Both the position numbers and the translations under genes were made by a program. From assembly GCF_001618885.1 (NCBI RefSeq), contig NZ_CP015114.1:1178001-1242000 (forward strand): a DNA stretch of 64,000 nt. Reading direction: 5' to 3'. The notes beneath the pieces were generated by a model. It had not been told where the DNA came from. It searched no databases and was given only the letters and a program-made list of their open reading frames with translations. This DNA comes from Staphylococcus condimenti (GTDB taxonomy: Bacteria; Bacillota; Bacilli; Staphylococcales; Staphylococcaceae). Shown piece after piece: positions 43,815 to 53,094 of this stretch; the stretch's first letter is position 1; the number at the start of each line of letters is the position of its first letter.

Positions 43815-44837
43815 TTAAAACGGATTTAATTGAATAGGTTCGAATTGTTCATTTTGTTTTTTAATATTTGTCGAGCTAGTATTACGACTTAAGAAGTGCT
43901 GAACTGCAGCTAAATTTTCTTTAGATTCTGGTTTATCTAAATGAAATTGGTATTGATGGTGCAAATGATGAGAACCATCGAAGAAAAATGTATCTGTCGG
44001 TACATCATGTTGTTCTAAAACATCTGCAAATTCAGCGTTTTGGCTCGCAAATGGATCTGCGTCACCTACTGATAAAAAAGTAGGTGGATACTGATGTGTT
44101 ACATGCTCTACTGTAGACATTTCAGATAAATTTTTGAATTCAGATTCCCAATGTGATGTTCCTGTATAACTGCGCATAAATAATTGAATTCGAGGAAATT
44201 CTGTTTTCTTAACTGTATTCATATTATAAAAACCGCCGAAGAATATTGCTGCACGTATGTTTTTGGGTTTGAATTGTTGTTTGAAATCCATAGAATCACG
44301 CAACGATTTATCCGTCTGTATTGCTGTATATTGACTGGATAATTGCGCCCCGGCTGAATCCCCGCCAAACACCACTTGTTTAAAGTCTATAGGTAATTCG
44401 TGCTGATTCTTTTTGATAAAAGAAACTGCTTGATCCATTTGAACTAGCGGTGTTGGATATTTATATTCTGGTGCAAGTGCATAATTGACATTCACTACAA
44501 TATAACCTTGTTCTGCAATTTTAGATAATAACGGATTTTTATATTGTTTGTCTCCTGCAATAAACCCGCCGCCATGCATCCAAAAAATAACCGGTAATTT
44601 AACATCCTTATCCAACTCTGCCGGTGTAATAATATCTAACTGACTTTTAGGAAAAGTCTTTCCGTATGTAATATTATTAAAGACTTTCACATTTCGATTA
44701 TTCAACTGTACTTTTTCTTTCATATCTTGTGTATGACGATAATCAAAGTACTTTTTTATACTGATACCCGCTGCAGTACAAAGAACGATAACTATGATTG
44801 TACTCCATATAAGCCAGCGTTTTTTGCGCTTGCTCAT
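43815..44837 (-). CDS. Membrane-anchored alpha/beta hydrolase (HSL-type esterase)
   Basis: 340 residues. N-terminal anchor (KRWLIWSTIIVIVLCTAAGISI) after a basic start, so the enzyme probably faces outside. Esterase signatures: oxyanion motif WMHGGGFIAG, nucleophile FGGDSAGAQLS, Asp in LSVGDADPFASQ, and His in FDGSHHLHHQY, a complete triad. The start MSKRKKRW is preceded by GAGAGAGGACTTGG; an ATG 11 codons upstream is less well placed. Substrate unknown (lipid or short-chain ester). Confidence 0.85.
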   Translation of the reverse strand: MSKRKKRWLIWSTIIVIVLCTAAGISIKKYFDYRHTQDMKEKVQLNNRNVKVFNNITYGKTFPKSQLDIITPAELDKDVKLPVIFWMHGGGFIAGDKQYKNPLLSKIAEQGYIVVNVNYALAPEYKYPTPLVQMDQAVSFIKKNQHELPIDFKQVVFGGDSAGAQLSSQYTAIQTDKSLRDSMDFKQQFKPKNIRAAIFFGGFYNMNTVKKTEFPRIQLFMRSYTGTSHWESEFKNLSEMSTVEHVTHQYPPTFLSVGDADPFASQNAEFADVLEQHDVPTDTFFFDGSHHLHHQYQFHLDKPESKENLAAVQHFLSRNTSSTNIKKQNEQFEPIQLNPF

Positions 44838-44937
44838 GCCACCAAGTCCTCTCTCTGTCGATTGTCGCATTTTATAATTTGCCTTTATTGTACTGTATAT
44901 CAGTATACATCTCAAAGGCTGAACTTATAATATGTAA

Positions 44938-44970
44938 AAAAGCACAGCATTTTAAATGCTGTGCCTATTT
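44938..44970. terminator. Bidirectional hairpin upstream of the esterase gene
   Basis: AGCACAGCAT pairs with ATGCTGTGC, with A and T runs on either side. It lies between the YkvI-type gene (ending 45059) and the esterase start; it probably terminates the YkvI transcript. Confidence 0.65.
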
Positions 44971-45058
44971 TTAGAATTTCATTCAACTGCGTATTACAGT
45001 TAATTGACCTTTTAAATATTTTCAATGCTATATCTAGTAACTTAACACAATTGACTAT

Positions 45059-46126
45059 TTACGCAATGTGCTCTTCATTTGCTTTCTTACGTTTAAAGTA
45101 CTTAATTAATACTGCAGCAACGATTAACAATCCTACATAGCCCATTGCTGGATATAAGAAATTAATCAAGCTTGAGAATCCAACGAAGCTTAATCCATAT
45201 GCAACAAGCATCATGATCACAATTAAAATATGATATTTTTTAGTGTAAGGTGTTGTAAATCTTGCAGCGAAAGAATAGAGCAACCCTAAAATTGTGTTAT
45301 ACATAACAGCCAGCATAACAATTGATAGTAAAATCGTAACAATCGGGTGAATACCATGTGCTAATGTAAGTGTCGGAATTGCTGCATCTTTAATTGCTGG
45401 ATATTCTGTTTGCAATGCAAACGTAATCAAAGCAAGTAAGATTGTATAAACAACACCGCCGAACAAGGCTCCAGCACCTGATACTTTACGTCTACTAGCA
45501 TCACCGCCGATTGCGACAATTGTACTAAAACCAACTGCAAATGCGAGTCCGCCGTAAATTGTACCTCTCCAAATACCTTTTATCGGATTAGCCTCAGGTA
45601 CAACTGAGTTAATTTGAGAAATAGGTACTTGACCTTTTACTAAGTACACGCCAGCAATAATAATTACTAAAACTATTAAGAATGGTGTCACTACACCAAG
45701 TGCGCGTACTATTTTGTTGAAGTCCATTAATAATGTAATGTAAATTGCGATTACCATGATTAATGAACCTAACCAAGTTGGGATACCATAACTTTCATGG
45801 AATGCAGCGCCTGCCCCTGCAATCATTGTGACAGAAATTCCAAATAAGAAGAAGACGAGTATATAGTCGATGATTCGTCCAAATTGCTTACCAAAAATAT
45901 ATGAAAGTGTCGATTCATGGTTTTCAGCATCGAAAGCTGTCCCTATTTTTGCTACTTGTCTTCCGATGAATCCTAAAATTAATCCTGCTATTAAAACACC
46001 AATGTATGCATATAATCCATAATCTGTGAAAAATTGCATAACTTCTTGGCCTGTTGAAAAACCTGCGCCGACTACTACACCGACATAGGCAAAGCCAATT
46101 TTTACAGTTTCTTTATTAAACGTCAT
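45059..46126 (-). CDS. YkvI-family membrane transporter, copy 1
   Basis: 355 residues, about ten spans. The opening KIGFAYVGVVVGAGFSTGQEVMQFF is the YkvI-family hallmark (an APC-superfamily branch) and recurs in the gene at 62793. Probably a secondary transporter of an unknown small molecule. The GGAGG site lies 13 bases before the ATG, slightly long. Isolated gene. Confidence 0.82.
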   Translation of the reverse strand: MTFNKETVKIGFAYVGVVVGAGFSTGQEVMQFFTDYGLYAYIGVLIAGLILGFIGRQVAKIGTAFDAENHESTLSYIFGKQFGRIIDYILVFFLFGISVTMIAGAGAAFHESYGIPTWLGSLIMVIAIYITLLMDFNKIVRALGVVTPFLIVLVIIIAGVYLVKGQVPISQINSVVPEANPIKGIWRGTIYGGLAFAVGFSTIVAIGGDASRRKVSGAGALFGGVVYTILLALITFALQTEYPAIKDAAIPTLTLAHGIHPIVTILLSIVMLAVMYNTILGLLYSFAARFTTPYTKKYHILIVIMMLVAYGLSFVGFSSLINFLYPAMGYVGLLIVAAVLIKYFKRKKANEEHIA

Positions 46127-46476
46127 GATAACGTATAATACCTCCTCGTGTAATTAAAAACAATGCTTGCCAACGATTATACTTACTATCCATAGCGTTT
46201 TCTGTCTCTTTTTTTAAAGGTCATGAATTTTTCCATGAAAAGTATATAGTAACAATAAATCACTATATTGCGCAAACCGCGTTTCGCATATTTTGCAAAT
46301 ACAATTTTAAATTACCCTCTATTTAATCATATTACTCATTAATATTACTGAGGTTATCTATAAGTAAAACTTAAGGATATAAATAAATTGTATCTTTCCC
46401 ATCAACCCACCCATAAAAAAAGAACACCTTGCTCAAGATGTTCTTTGATTGTGTTCATATTCATTTCACATGTTTG
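46127..46476. other. Intergenic region upstream of YkvI copy 1
   Basis: About 350 bases. It contains the terminator of the 46477 gene (46414-46450) and an imperfect GC-rich repeat near 46275-46295 (TTGCGCAAACCGCGTTTCGCA) that could be an operator. No ORF. Confidence 0.5.
46414..46450 (-). terminator. Terminator of the 46477 gene
   Basis: Minus-strand AAAGAACATCTTG pairs with CAAGGTGTTCTTT (2-base loop, one wobble), followed by TTTTATGG. Confidence 0.75.
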
Positions 46477-46977
46477 TTATTTTGCATCGCGATTTTGATT
46501 TAATTCATCAATGCTGACTACTACATTATCCATTCGTTTGGCTGTTTGTTTAAGAATATTACGAGCTACGTTATTGTTCGGATCCAATTTAAGGATTTGT
46601 TTAGAAATATCGAAAGCTTTTTTATCTGAAATAACAGGTTCAGGAATAGCGTGAAGTAATAACATTTGCAATAAGCTCTTCACTTCTTTGCCCTCAGTGA
46701 GTTTTATGGAAGATTCAGCATGGTAATACGCAGAATCAAGTGCGCCTTCGACTTCACTGAGTGGATAAACCAACAGTAAGAATGCTAAATCATGCAGTTC
46801 TGCAGTCTCGCCTTCTTTCATCATGTCTAAAATGCAAGTATAAAACATTACACTTTCGACATCGTGTGCACTTGAAATGTAAGCCTCTTCGAATTCCATA
46901 AAATCTGATTCGGACATTAATTGTTTTACTGATTCAAATTCGCCGTTTAAGACATGTCGCTTTATTAAATCTTGCAT
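46477..46977 (-). CDS. Hypothetical helical protein
   Basis: 166 residues, acidic and predicted nearly all-helical, with TPR-like pairs (LHDLAFLLLVYPLSEVEGALDSAYYHAESSIKL; AFDISKQILKLDPNNNVARNILKQTAKR, the last strongly TPR-like). No signal peptide or catalytic motif. AGGAGG ribosome site 6 bases before the ATG, so it is translated. Function unknown; perhaps a scaffold. A single gene between YkvI and fhuG. Confidence 0.7.
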   Translation of the reverse strand: MQDLIKRHVLNGEFESVKQLMSESDFMEFEEAYISSAHDVESVMFYTCILDMMKEGETAELHDLAFLLLVYPLSEVEGALDSAYYHAESSIKLTEGKEVKSLLQMLLLHAIPEPVISDKKAFDISKQILKLDPNNNVARNILKQTAKRMDNVVVSIDELNQNRDAK

Positions 46978-47085
46978 GGCAATGTCCTCCTATATTTGAA
47001 CAGATTTTATTTGCAATTACTGTTATTCTATCACAATCTTTTGCAATTAACATTAATAACCTTGTGTGCATGCGATATATTTTAA

Positions 47086-48102
47086 TTAAAAACTTTTTGT
47101 GCGATACATCAGGTATAAGAAATACGGTGCACCTATCAGTGCAACGACAATTCCTGCTGGAATACCAGAAGGTTGTAAGATGACTTGACCGACTGTATCA
47201 GAAAAGACTAATAGAAAAGCACCAATAAAAATTGCAAGCGGCATGAACAATTGATGTCTTGGTCCGACAATTGTTTTAGCAATGTGCGGCCCCATTAAAC
47301 CAATAAAACTGATAGCACCACTTACTGCAACCGCTGCAGAAGATAAAGCAACGGCTGCAAATAAAATAATCATACGTTCTCGACGCACATTAATTCCTAA
47401 ACCTTGGGCAATCTGCTCATTGGTATTCAAGATATTCAATGTATTTGCCTTAGTAAATAGAAATGGAATAATCACAATCAACCATGGTAATAAGGCGATG
47501 ACAAAACTCCAGTCATCTCCCCAAATATTTCCGGCAAGCCAAGTTGCCATAAATTCTGATTGATCACGATCAAATTTAGACATTAATGTCAGAGAACCAC
47601 CAGATAATGCCGCAGAAAGTCCTACACCCACAAGCACCATACTTGCTGGTGTAATTCCTTTTTCTTTAGTACAGCTGAAATAGAAAATAATAATCGCAGT
47701 TAGCATACCGCCGATAATACTAAGTAGCGGTAAAATATAAATAAAGTTATCTGCACTGACATGTCCTACTACTAAAAATAGCGCGATTAAAAAGCCGCTT
47801 CCTGCATTAATCCCTAAAATACCAGGTTCTGCAAGCGGGTTGTTGGTCACACTTTGCATCATCGCACCGCTCATACTCAAAGCAGCACCAGCTAATATCG
47901 TTATCAACATTCGAGGTAACCTGAAATCTAATAGAATCAGACTATCTGTGTATTCACCTTGTCCAAACAAAGTCTTGAAAAAAGTGCTGATTGACATATG
48001 ATACTCCCCAGAAGTAACACTCCAAGCACATGCTGCGAAGAGTAATATAATAGAAATCGCCAAAGCAACGAGTTGCTTAATACGTAACTTATTATCAATC
48101 AT
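47086..48102 (-). CDS. fhuG: Ferric hydroxamate ABC transporter permease FhuG
   Basis: 338 residues, FecCD-family permease with about ten spans. Motifs include DFRLPRMLITILAGAALSMSGAMMQSVTNNPLAEPGILGINAGS, and GAISFIGLMGPHIAKTIVGPRH, the ATPase-coupling loop. Together with FhuB and FhuC it imports Fe3+-hydroxamates such as ferrichrome. Its ATG overlaps the end of fhuB. AGGAGG ribosome site. Iron-regulated through the Fur box at 50126. Confidence 0.93.
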   Translation of the reverse strand: MIDNKLRIKQLVALAISIILLFAACAWSVTSGEYHMSISTFFKTLFGQGEYTDSLILLDFRLPRMLITILAGAALSMSGAMMQSVTNNPLAEPGILGINAGSGFLIALFLVVGHVSADNFIYILPLLSIIGGMLTAIIIFYFSCTKEKGITPASMVLVGVGLSAALSGGSLTLMSKFDRDQSEFMATWLAGNIWGDDWSFVIALLPWLIVIIPFLFTKANTLNILNTNEQIAQGLGINVRRERMIILFAAVALSSAAVAVSGAISFIGLMGPHIAKTIVGPRHQLFMPLAIFIGAFLLVFSDTVGQVILQPSGIPAGIVVALIGAPYFLYLMYRTKSF

Positions 48103-49106
48103 ATCGTACGTCCTCCTTTTCTAATCAAATAGATAAAGTAAGGCACACCGATAAACGATACAATTGCACCCACAGGCGCATCACCCAACATGCGCGCAAC
48201 AGTATCCGCAAGCAATACTAAGAACCCGCCGAGTACTGCTGTTAATGGAATAACTTTGGCATAGTCTGTGCCGATTAAAAAGCGTACGATATGCGGCACA
48301 ATCAATCCGACAAAGGCAATTTGTCCAACCATCGCTACTGCGATACCTGCTAAAAGCATCGTCAATACTAAACTGATTGTGCGAATCATTGTGACGTTTT
48401 GTCCTAATCCAGTCGCTAAACTTTCTCCTAGGTTAAGTATCGTCAACTGTTTACTTAAAAGTATGATTAAAATGACAGTCGCAATAATAATGGGCGCACT
48501 CCATTTTAATTGAATCCATGTTGTACCAGAAACACCGCCCATACTCCAAAAGTTAATATCTTGATTCAATTTGAAGAATAGTGCAATACCTTGACTAAGT
48601 GCAGTTAAGAAAGCGCTGACTGCAGCCCCCGCTAAAATAATGCGAATTGGATTGAACCCATCTTGGCGTGTGCGCCCCATTAAAAGAACAATCGTGCCTC
48701 CTAAAATAGCACCTATAAACCCAGCCAGCATTAGAATACTGAAATTAGCACTTGGATAAAATGCATAAGTCACAGCCAACATGAAGCTTGCACCTGCATT
48801 CAAACCAATCAAACTAGGGTCTGCTAATCCGTTTTTAGTCACACCTTGTACTACAGCACCTGCCACTGCAAGTGCCATACCGACTAATACCGCGCCTAAA
48901 TCGCGCGGTATTCGGATTTCACTTATAATATTATGTTGTTCAATGTTTGGATTATAATGGAAGATTGCTTGGTAAATCGTAGATAAATGAATTCTCGCAT
49001 CACCGTACAAAATAGATATCAACAACATAACGAAAAGTAAAAGACAAGATAAGATAAACGCAGATGTAAAATTAATTTGTTTTTGTTTTTTCTGCTTTTG
49101 TGTCAT
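48099..49106 (-). CDS. fhuB: Ferric hydroxamate ABC transporter permease FhuB
   Basis: 335 residues, FecCD family: SEIRIPRDLGAVLVGMALAVAGAVVQGVTKNGLADPSLIGLNAGAS and QIAFVGLIVPHIVRFLIGTDYAKV are visible. Forms a heterodimer with FhuG. It lies 10 bases after fhuC and overlaps fhuG by 4 bases, the usual staphylococcal fhuCBG order. The siderophore-binding lipoproteins (FhuD) are not in this window and are encoded elsewhere in relatives. Confidence 0.93.
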   Translation of the reverse strand: MTQKQKKQKQINFTSAFILSCLLLFVMLLISILYGDARIHLSTIYQAIFHYNPNIEQHNIISEIRIPRDLGAVLVGMALAVAGAVVQGVTKNGLADPSLIGLNAGASFMLAVTYAFYPSANFSILMLAGFIGAILGGTIVLLMGRTRQDGFNPIRIILAGAAVSAFLTALSQGIALFFKLNQDINFWSMGGVSGTTWIQLKWSAPIIIATVILIILLSKQLTILNLGESLATGLGQNVTMIRTISLVLTMLLAGIAVAMVGQIAFVGLIVPHIVRFLIGTDYAKVIPLTAVLGGFLVLLADTVARMLGDAPVGAIVSFIGVPYFIYLIRKGGRTI

Positions 49107-49116
49107 TTAACTTTCC

Positions 49117-49920
49117 TCACACTTTTGAGTAATGCTTACATAATAAGTCATATGTGACAAGCATCGGTTTGCCCGTACGCGGATCTGTGCTTAATTCAGC
49201 ATCAATATTGAATACTTTTTCTAAAATTTCTTTTGTTAATACTTCTTGTGTTTCACCTGAAGAAACAATGTCTCCGCCTTTCATAGCAATCAAATGATCA
49301 GAAAAGCGAATAGCTTGGTTAATATCGTGCAATACCATCACAATCGTCGTACCATGTTCACGGTTCAACTCTTGTACGAGTTCCAAAATTTCTAACTGGT
49401 GGCTGATATCTAAATATGTTGTAGGTTCATCTAAGAAAATAATATCTGTTTTTTGTGCTAAAGCCATCGCAATCCAAACACGTTGTCTTTGACCGCCACT
49501 TAAATCATTAATTGCTCTATGCTTAAAGTCATACGTTCCAGTCACTTTTAAAGCCCAATCAATTTCTTCTTTATCCTCTGTACTCAAACGACCGAAGCCT
49601 TTTTGGTGTGGAAAACGTCCGTAAGATACCAATTCTCCAGCTGTTAACCCATCAGCTACATCTGGTGATTGAGGTAAAATAGCAATTTTCTTAGCAATTT
49701 CTTTTGTGGATTGCGTGTGAATATTTTTACCATCCAATAAAATTTTACCATTCTTTACAGAAAGCAAACGTGACAGCGCTTTTAATAGCGTCGATTTACC
49801 GCAACCGTTCGGTCCGATAATGGATGTCACTTTACCATCAGGAATTTCAACATCTAAATCACTAACAATAACATGTTCCCCATATCCGATTGTTACTTGT
49901 TGACCGTTTAAACGATTCAT
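49117..49920 (-). CDS. fhuC: Ferric hydroxamate ABC transporter ATPase FhuC
   Basis: 267 residues. Walker A GPNGCGKST, signature LSGGQRQR, Walker B IIFLDEPTTYLD, and switch His in VLHDINQ. First gene of fhuCBG. In S. aureus this ATPase also energises other siderophore permeases, so it may have wider use. The start is the ATG of MNRLNGQQ; a TTG one codon earlier is equally readable. GGAAGG lies 13 bases upstream. Confidence 0.94.
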   Translation of the reverse strand: MNRLNGQQVTIGYGEHVIVSDLDVEIPDGKVTSIIGPNGCGKSTLLKALSRLLSVKNGKILLDGKNIHTQSTKEIAKKIAILPQSPDVADGLTAGELVSYGRFPHQKGFGRLSTEDKEEIDWALKVTGTYDFKHRAINDLSGGQRQRVWIAMALAQKTDIIFLDEPTTYLDISHQLEILELVQELNREHGTTIVMVLHDINQAIRFSDHLIAMKGGDIVSSGETQEVLTKEILEKVFNIDAELSTDPRTGKPMLVTYDLLCKHYSKV

Positions 49921-50125
49921 CAATTTCTTTCATCCTTCCATTTTGAAAACGTTTGAACCAGTCTTGAATTCAGATAACTTCTATAACTCTGACCCATTTC
50001 AAGACTTCCCCAAATTTCCTTTCATATCTTTAATCTTATTTATATCGTGAGATTGAATCATACTACGTTTAAATTCAATCTATTAACATTTATCTAAAGT
50101 ACTTTATCAACTACAAAAATGTAAT

Positions 50126-50140
50126 TGATAATCATTATCA
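50126..50140. promoter_or_regulatory. Fur box controlling fhuCBG
   Basis: TGATAAT-C-ATTATCA, a perfect 7-1-7 Fur palindrome, just downstream of the TATAAT element, so Fur-Fe2+ would block transcription initiation. Confidence 0.92.
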
Positions 50141-50199
50141 TAGAGTATATTATAACACCTCAACACACATTTTCCTAACAAATCCTTATTTTAAATATG

Positions 50200-50232
50200 A
50201 AAAAATCCGAGGTACACGCCCCCGGATTTATA
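50200..50232 (-). terminator. Terminator of the YitT gene
   Basis: Minus-strand AAATCCG pairs with CGGATTT across a GC-rich loop, followed by TTTTTC. Confidence 0.75.
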
Positions 50233-51069
50233 TTATTCATCTGCTAAAAATCCATTTCCATAGACATCACGCACATCATGAATCACTAAGAATGCATTTT
50301 CATCTAAACTGCGAATAAGTCGTTTCGCTTTAGATACTTGTGTTTTACTAATAACTACATATAAAATTTCTTTATCTTCTTTAGAATAATAACCGCGGCC
50401 GTCTATAATCGTTACCCCACGACCAACTTTCTCATCAATTACTTTAGCCACTTCATCGGGGCGGCTTGAAATAATTGTCATTGCTTTCTTTGTATTCAAA
50501 CCTTCTATTACGAATTCCATCACTTTAGTACCGATGTATAACGAAATAATCGTTACTAAAATTTTATCCATCGGAATAACAGTAATTGAAATTGCAACTA
50601 CAATTAAATCAAAAAATAACAAAGCGTATGACGTACTTACATCTAAATACTTATGCGCTAACCGAGCTAAAATTGTAGTTCCGGCAGTTGTTCCTCCAGC
50701 TAAGACAATGACACCGATACCAAGTCCAACACAAGAACCCCCAAAGACTGCATTCACCACAACATTTCCAGTTTCGATATGCCATGATTCCGTCAACCCC
50801 AAGAACACAGATATCAAAACAGTAGCTATAATTGTCAAAAACATACTGCGTTTACTTAAAAACTTATAACCGATTACAATTAAAATTGCATTCAACACAA
50901 AGTTTGTAATACCAGGTGATATGTGAAATGCATAATATAATACAATTGCGAGCCCTGTTACGCCGCCCTCGCCTAGTTTACCTGAAATAATGAAAGTATT
51001 GACGCCTGCCGAAAAAACAAACGATCCAAAAACAACTAGCGCAAGGTCACGCATTGTTTTTTTATTCAA
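50233..51069 (-). CDS. YitT-family (DUF161/DUF2179) membrane protein
   Basis: 279 residues. N-terminal DUF161 membrane region (FGSFVFSAGVNTFIISGKLGEGGVTGLAIVLYY) with five to six spans, then a C-terminal DUF2179 soluble domain (KAMTIISSRPDEVAKVIDEKVGRGVTIIDGRG). Proposed transporter; substrate unknown. I start at TTG 51067-51069 (NKKTMRDLALVV follows) because AAGGGGGCGG sits 5 bases ahead. The earlier ATG precedes that site and would add 11 residues. Confidence 0.85.
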   Translation of the reverse strand: MNKKTMRDLALVVFGSFVFSAGVNTFIISGKLGEGGVTGLAIVLYYAFHISPGITNFVLNAILIVIGYKFLSKRSMFLTIIATVLISVFLGLTESWHIETGNVVVNAVFGGSCVGLGIGVIVLAGGTTAGTTILARLAHKYLDVSTSYALLFFDLIVVAISITVIPMDKILVTIISLYIGTKVMEFVIEGLNTKKAMTIISSRPDEVAKVIDEKVGRGVTIIDGRGYYSKEDKEILYVVISKTQVSKAKRLIRSLDENAFLVIHDVRDVYGNGFLADE

Positions 51070-51191
51070 AATGACCGCCCCCTTATAAAATTGTATATAC
51101 AATTAAATGGTAGCATAACTCCCGTCATGCCTACAATATAGCCCTCATCATTTCTGCGCTTATTATTTTATTAATAATTCTGAAAATTTTG

Positions 51192-51220
51192 TTTACTTTG
51201 CTTTTGAGGTTTGCTATAAT
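51192..51220 (+). promoter_or_regulatory. Promoter of the 51.2 kb sRNA candidate
   Basis: TTTACT (51192-51197) and TATAAT (51215-51220) with a 17-base spacer; no coding gene follows on the plus strand. Confidence 0.65.
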
Positions 51221-51226
51221 AAATTT

Positions 51227-51410
51227 CAACTTCCTTAGTCAATAGATTAAGGAAGTTATCTCCTTTGTGTTGTTTACAATAAACAAACAAAATTTTCGCT
51301 CGAATGCACGTCCAGTACCTAGTCCTTACTGATTACGTGTATCAAATTCATTTCCCGTAAAAGACCAAGTAATGATTGTGTCTCCCCACATTCATTCACT
51401 TGGTCTTTCC
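51227..51410 (+). ncRNA. Candidate small RNA with C-rich apical loop (possibly RsaD-like)
   Basis: The transcript would start near 51227. A perfect 9-base-pair hairpin with a 10-base loop (51229-51256, ACTTCCTTA...TAAGGAAGT) comes first, then about 100 largely unpaired bases including TTTCCCG. Last is a long hairpin 51360-51408 of about 20 base pairs whose loop (51381-51386) is TCTCCC. The UCCC loop motif and size of about 185 nt fit the staphylococcal C-rich-loop sRNAs. I recall RsaD being encoded near nupC/abcA in S. aureus, so orthology is possible but unverified. The T tail after the last stem is weak (CTTTCCATTTT). Confidence 0.6.
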
Positions 51411-51471
51411 ATTTTCAAATTCTACTTTTAATCTGATCCGGTTGTTGAATTCAAATTTTTGACTCCACAAA

Positions 51472-51512
51472 AAAACGCAACACTCAACTTTAAGTTGAAC
51501 ATTGCGTTATAA
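51472..51512 (-). terminator. Terminator of nupC
   Basis: Minus-strand AACGCAATGTTCAACTT pairs with AAGTTGAGTGTTGCGTT (one mismatch), followed by TTTTTGTGG. Confidence 0.82.
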
Positions 51513-51522
51513 AAACATCGAT

Positions 51523-52752
51523 CTACCATGCAAATAATCCGACAAAAGCTGCTGTCAATAATGATACGAGAATACCTGACAATAACATCATCGGTACATA
51601 TTTTGATACGAAATCTGACGTTTTTGCATTTACAATTCCTTTTAATGTTCCTACAATCATACCGATTGTTGAGAAGTTTGCGAATGATACAAGGAATGTC
51701 GAAATAACTGCACGTCTATGAGGATCATAAGATTTCACAACATCTGAAATTTGTCCCATTACAACGAATTCGTTTGTTACAATTTTCTTCGCCATTTGTT
51801 GTGCTACAATCCATGCTGTATCCCATGGCAAACCAAGTAATAAAGCGAACGGATACATGAATACACCTAAGATTTGGTTGAGTCCGAAGCTGCCTTTCAC
51901 GTGAATCCAACCACCGATAATACCAGTGATAAGATTGATTAAACGATCTAATAAATCAGCTAAAGCAACGAAGCTGATTACAAATGCGATAATAATTAAA
52001 ACTAATTTACCAGCATTAATTACTGAGTCGCCTAAGAATGAGAAGAATGGTTGGCGTTGAACTCCTTCTTCTTTAAGGTTATAAATAATATCCTCACGTT
52101 CTTCTACAGTGACTGGGTTTAAAATCGAAGTCACAATGATTGCATTAATAATGTTTAACGGAATCGCAGTCAATACTAATTCACCAGGAATCATAGTCAC
52201 ATATGCGCCGACAATTGCGCCTGAAACTGAACTCATAGACATCATTGCGATTGTCAAAACACGAACTTCATTCATTCTTTTTAACTGTTCACTTGAAACT
52301 GCTAAAGCTTCAGTGTTTCCTAAAAACATCATTTCAATACCAAAGAAAGATTCAAACTTAGGTTGGCGTGTAACTTTTGCGAGCAACCAGCCAATTGCCC
52401 CAATGAATTTAGGTAGAATATTTAAGTACATTAAAATATCAAATAGTGGTACTACAAGTAAAATTGGGAATAAGGCAGCCACAGCCATATCCATTTGTTT
52501 TTGATTTACAAAGCTTGCAAATGCAAAACTAGTTCCTGCATTGGCAGATTCAATTACCCAGGAAATACCATCTGCCATTTTTGATACAAACCAGTTCCCC
52601 CATGGGAAGAATACAAAGAACCATGCAAGAAATAAGTTAACAATAACTAATATCACGACTGACTTCCAGTGAATTTCTTTACGATTTCTTGAAAACAACA
52701 CTGCAATTCCTAGGAATACTGCCAATCCGATAATATTAATCAGTAAGTACAT
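51523..52752 (-). CDS. nupC: Concentrative nucleoside transporter NupC
   Basis: 409 residues, CNT family. FVFFPWGNWFVSKMADGISWVIESANAGTSFAF, VVPLFDILMYLNILP, FFGIEMMFLGNTEALAVSSEQLKRM and VGAYVTMIPGELVLTAIPLNIINAI are conserved. Imports nucleosides with H+ or Na+. AAAGGCGGG ribosome site. The 51.2 kb RNA candidate is transcribed toward its 3' end on the opposite strand and ends before the nupC terminator. Confidence 0.93.
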   Translation of the reverse strand: MYLLINIIGLAVFLGIAVLFSRNRKEIHWKSVVILVIVNLFLAWFFVFFPWGNWFVSKMADGISWVIESANAGTSFAFASFVNQKQMDMAVAALFPILLVVPLFDILMYLNILPKFIGAIGWLLAKVTRQPKFESFFGIEMMFLGNTEALAVSSEQLKRMNEVRVLTIAMMSMSSVSGAIVGAYVTMIPGELVLTAIPLNIINAIIVTSILNPVTVEEREDIIYNLKEEGVQRQPFFSFLGDSVINAGKLVLIIIAFVISFVALADLLDRLINLITGIIGGWIHVKGSFGLNQILGVFMYPFALLLGLPWDTAWIVAQQMAKKIVTNEFVVMGQISDVVKSYDPHRRAVISTFLVSFANFSTIGMIVGTLKGIVNAKTSDFVSKYVPMMLLSGILVSLLTAAFVGLFAW

Positions 52753-53094
52753 AAGACACCCGCCTTTTTTATTTTTTCTGAATTATGTATGAATGACTTA
52801 TTGCATAAAGATAAGGATACTGACGTCTTTCTCAACTTTATACAACACGCTTCACAATTCTGTTGTTTTTGAGTTTACAAATGTAATTTTTAAGTGCTTT
52901 TATAGTATATCATGTTGAAACGTCGCTTTGAATTACAATTTTAAAAAGTCAAACAAAAAACACTATTATAAGCAGTCATCAAATTATTGATTCTTTTTTT
53001 ATTATGAACTACTTCATCTCTAATTCAGCGAGTTTCCGTAATCACTCATAAAAAAATCACTTCCGAATTCTGCTTATTCGGAAGTGATACTGAT
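52753..53094. other. nupC promoter region and abcA terminator
   Basis: About 340 AT-rich bases. Apart from the abcA terminator (53050-53090) I see no strong promoter pair, riboswitch or ORF. A nucleoside or purine riboswitch before nupC was looked for and not found. Confidence 0.55.
53050..53090 (-). terminator. Terminator of abcA
   Basis: Minus-strand ATCACTTCCGAAT pairs with ATTCGGAAGTGAT (13 base pairs), followed by TTTTTTT. Confidence 0.88.

Larger units (their letters stand above)
49921..50232. other. fhuC leader and iron-control region
   Basis: About 310 bases: a -10 element TATAAT (50149-50154, minus strand) abuts a perfect Fur box at 50126-50140, and the yitT terminator lies at 50200-50232. 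The untranslated fhuC leader of about 210 bases is long, with no obvious structure. Confidence 0.65.
51070..51522. other. Intergenic region carrying an sRNA candidate
   Basis: About 450 bases with no credible ORF. A plus-strand promoter (51192-51220), a hairpin-rich candidate RNA (about 51227-51410) and the nupC terminator (51472-51512) account for most of it. Confidence 0.7.

Noticed and set aside
46270-46300. GC-rich palindrome TTGCGCAAACCGCGTTTCGCA as a regulator site
   Set aside because: The arms match only with an inserted base and there is no known motif; left as a note in the intergenic entry.
52753-53050. Purine-type riboswitch before nupC
   Set aside because: No conserved aptamer core or terminator/antiterminator pair could be found in the leader.
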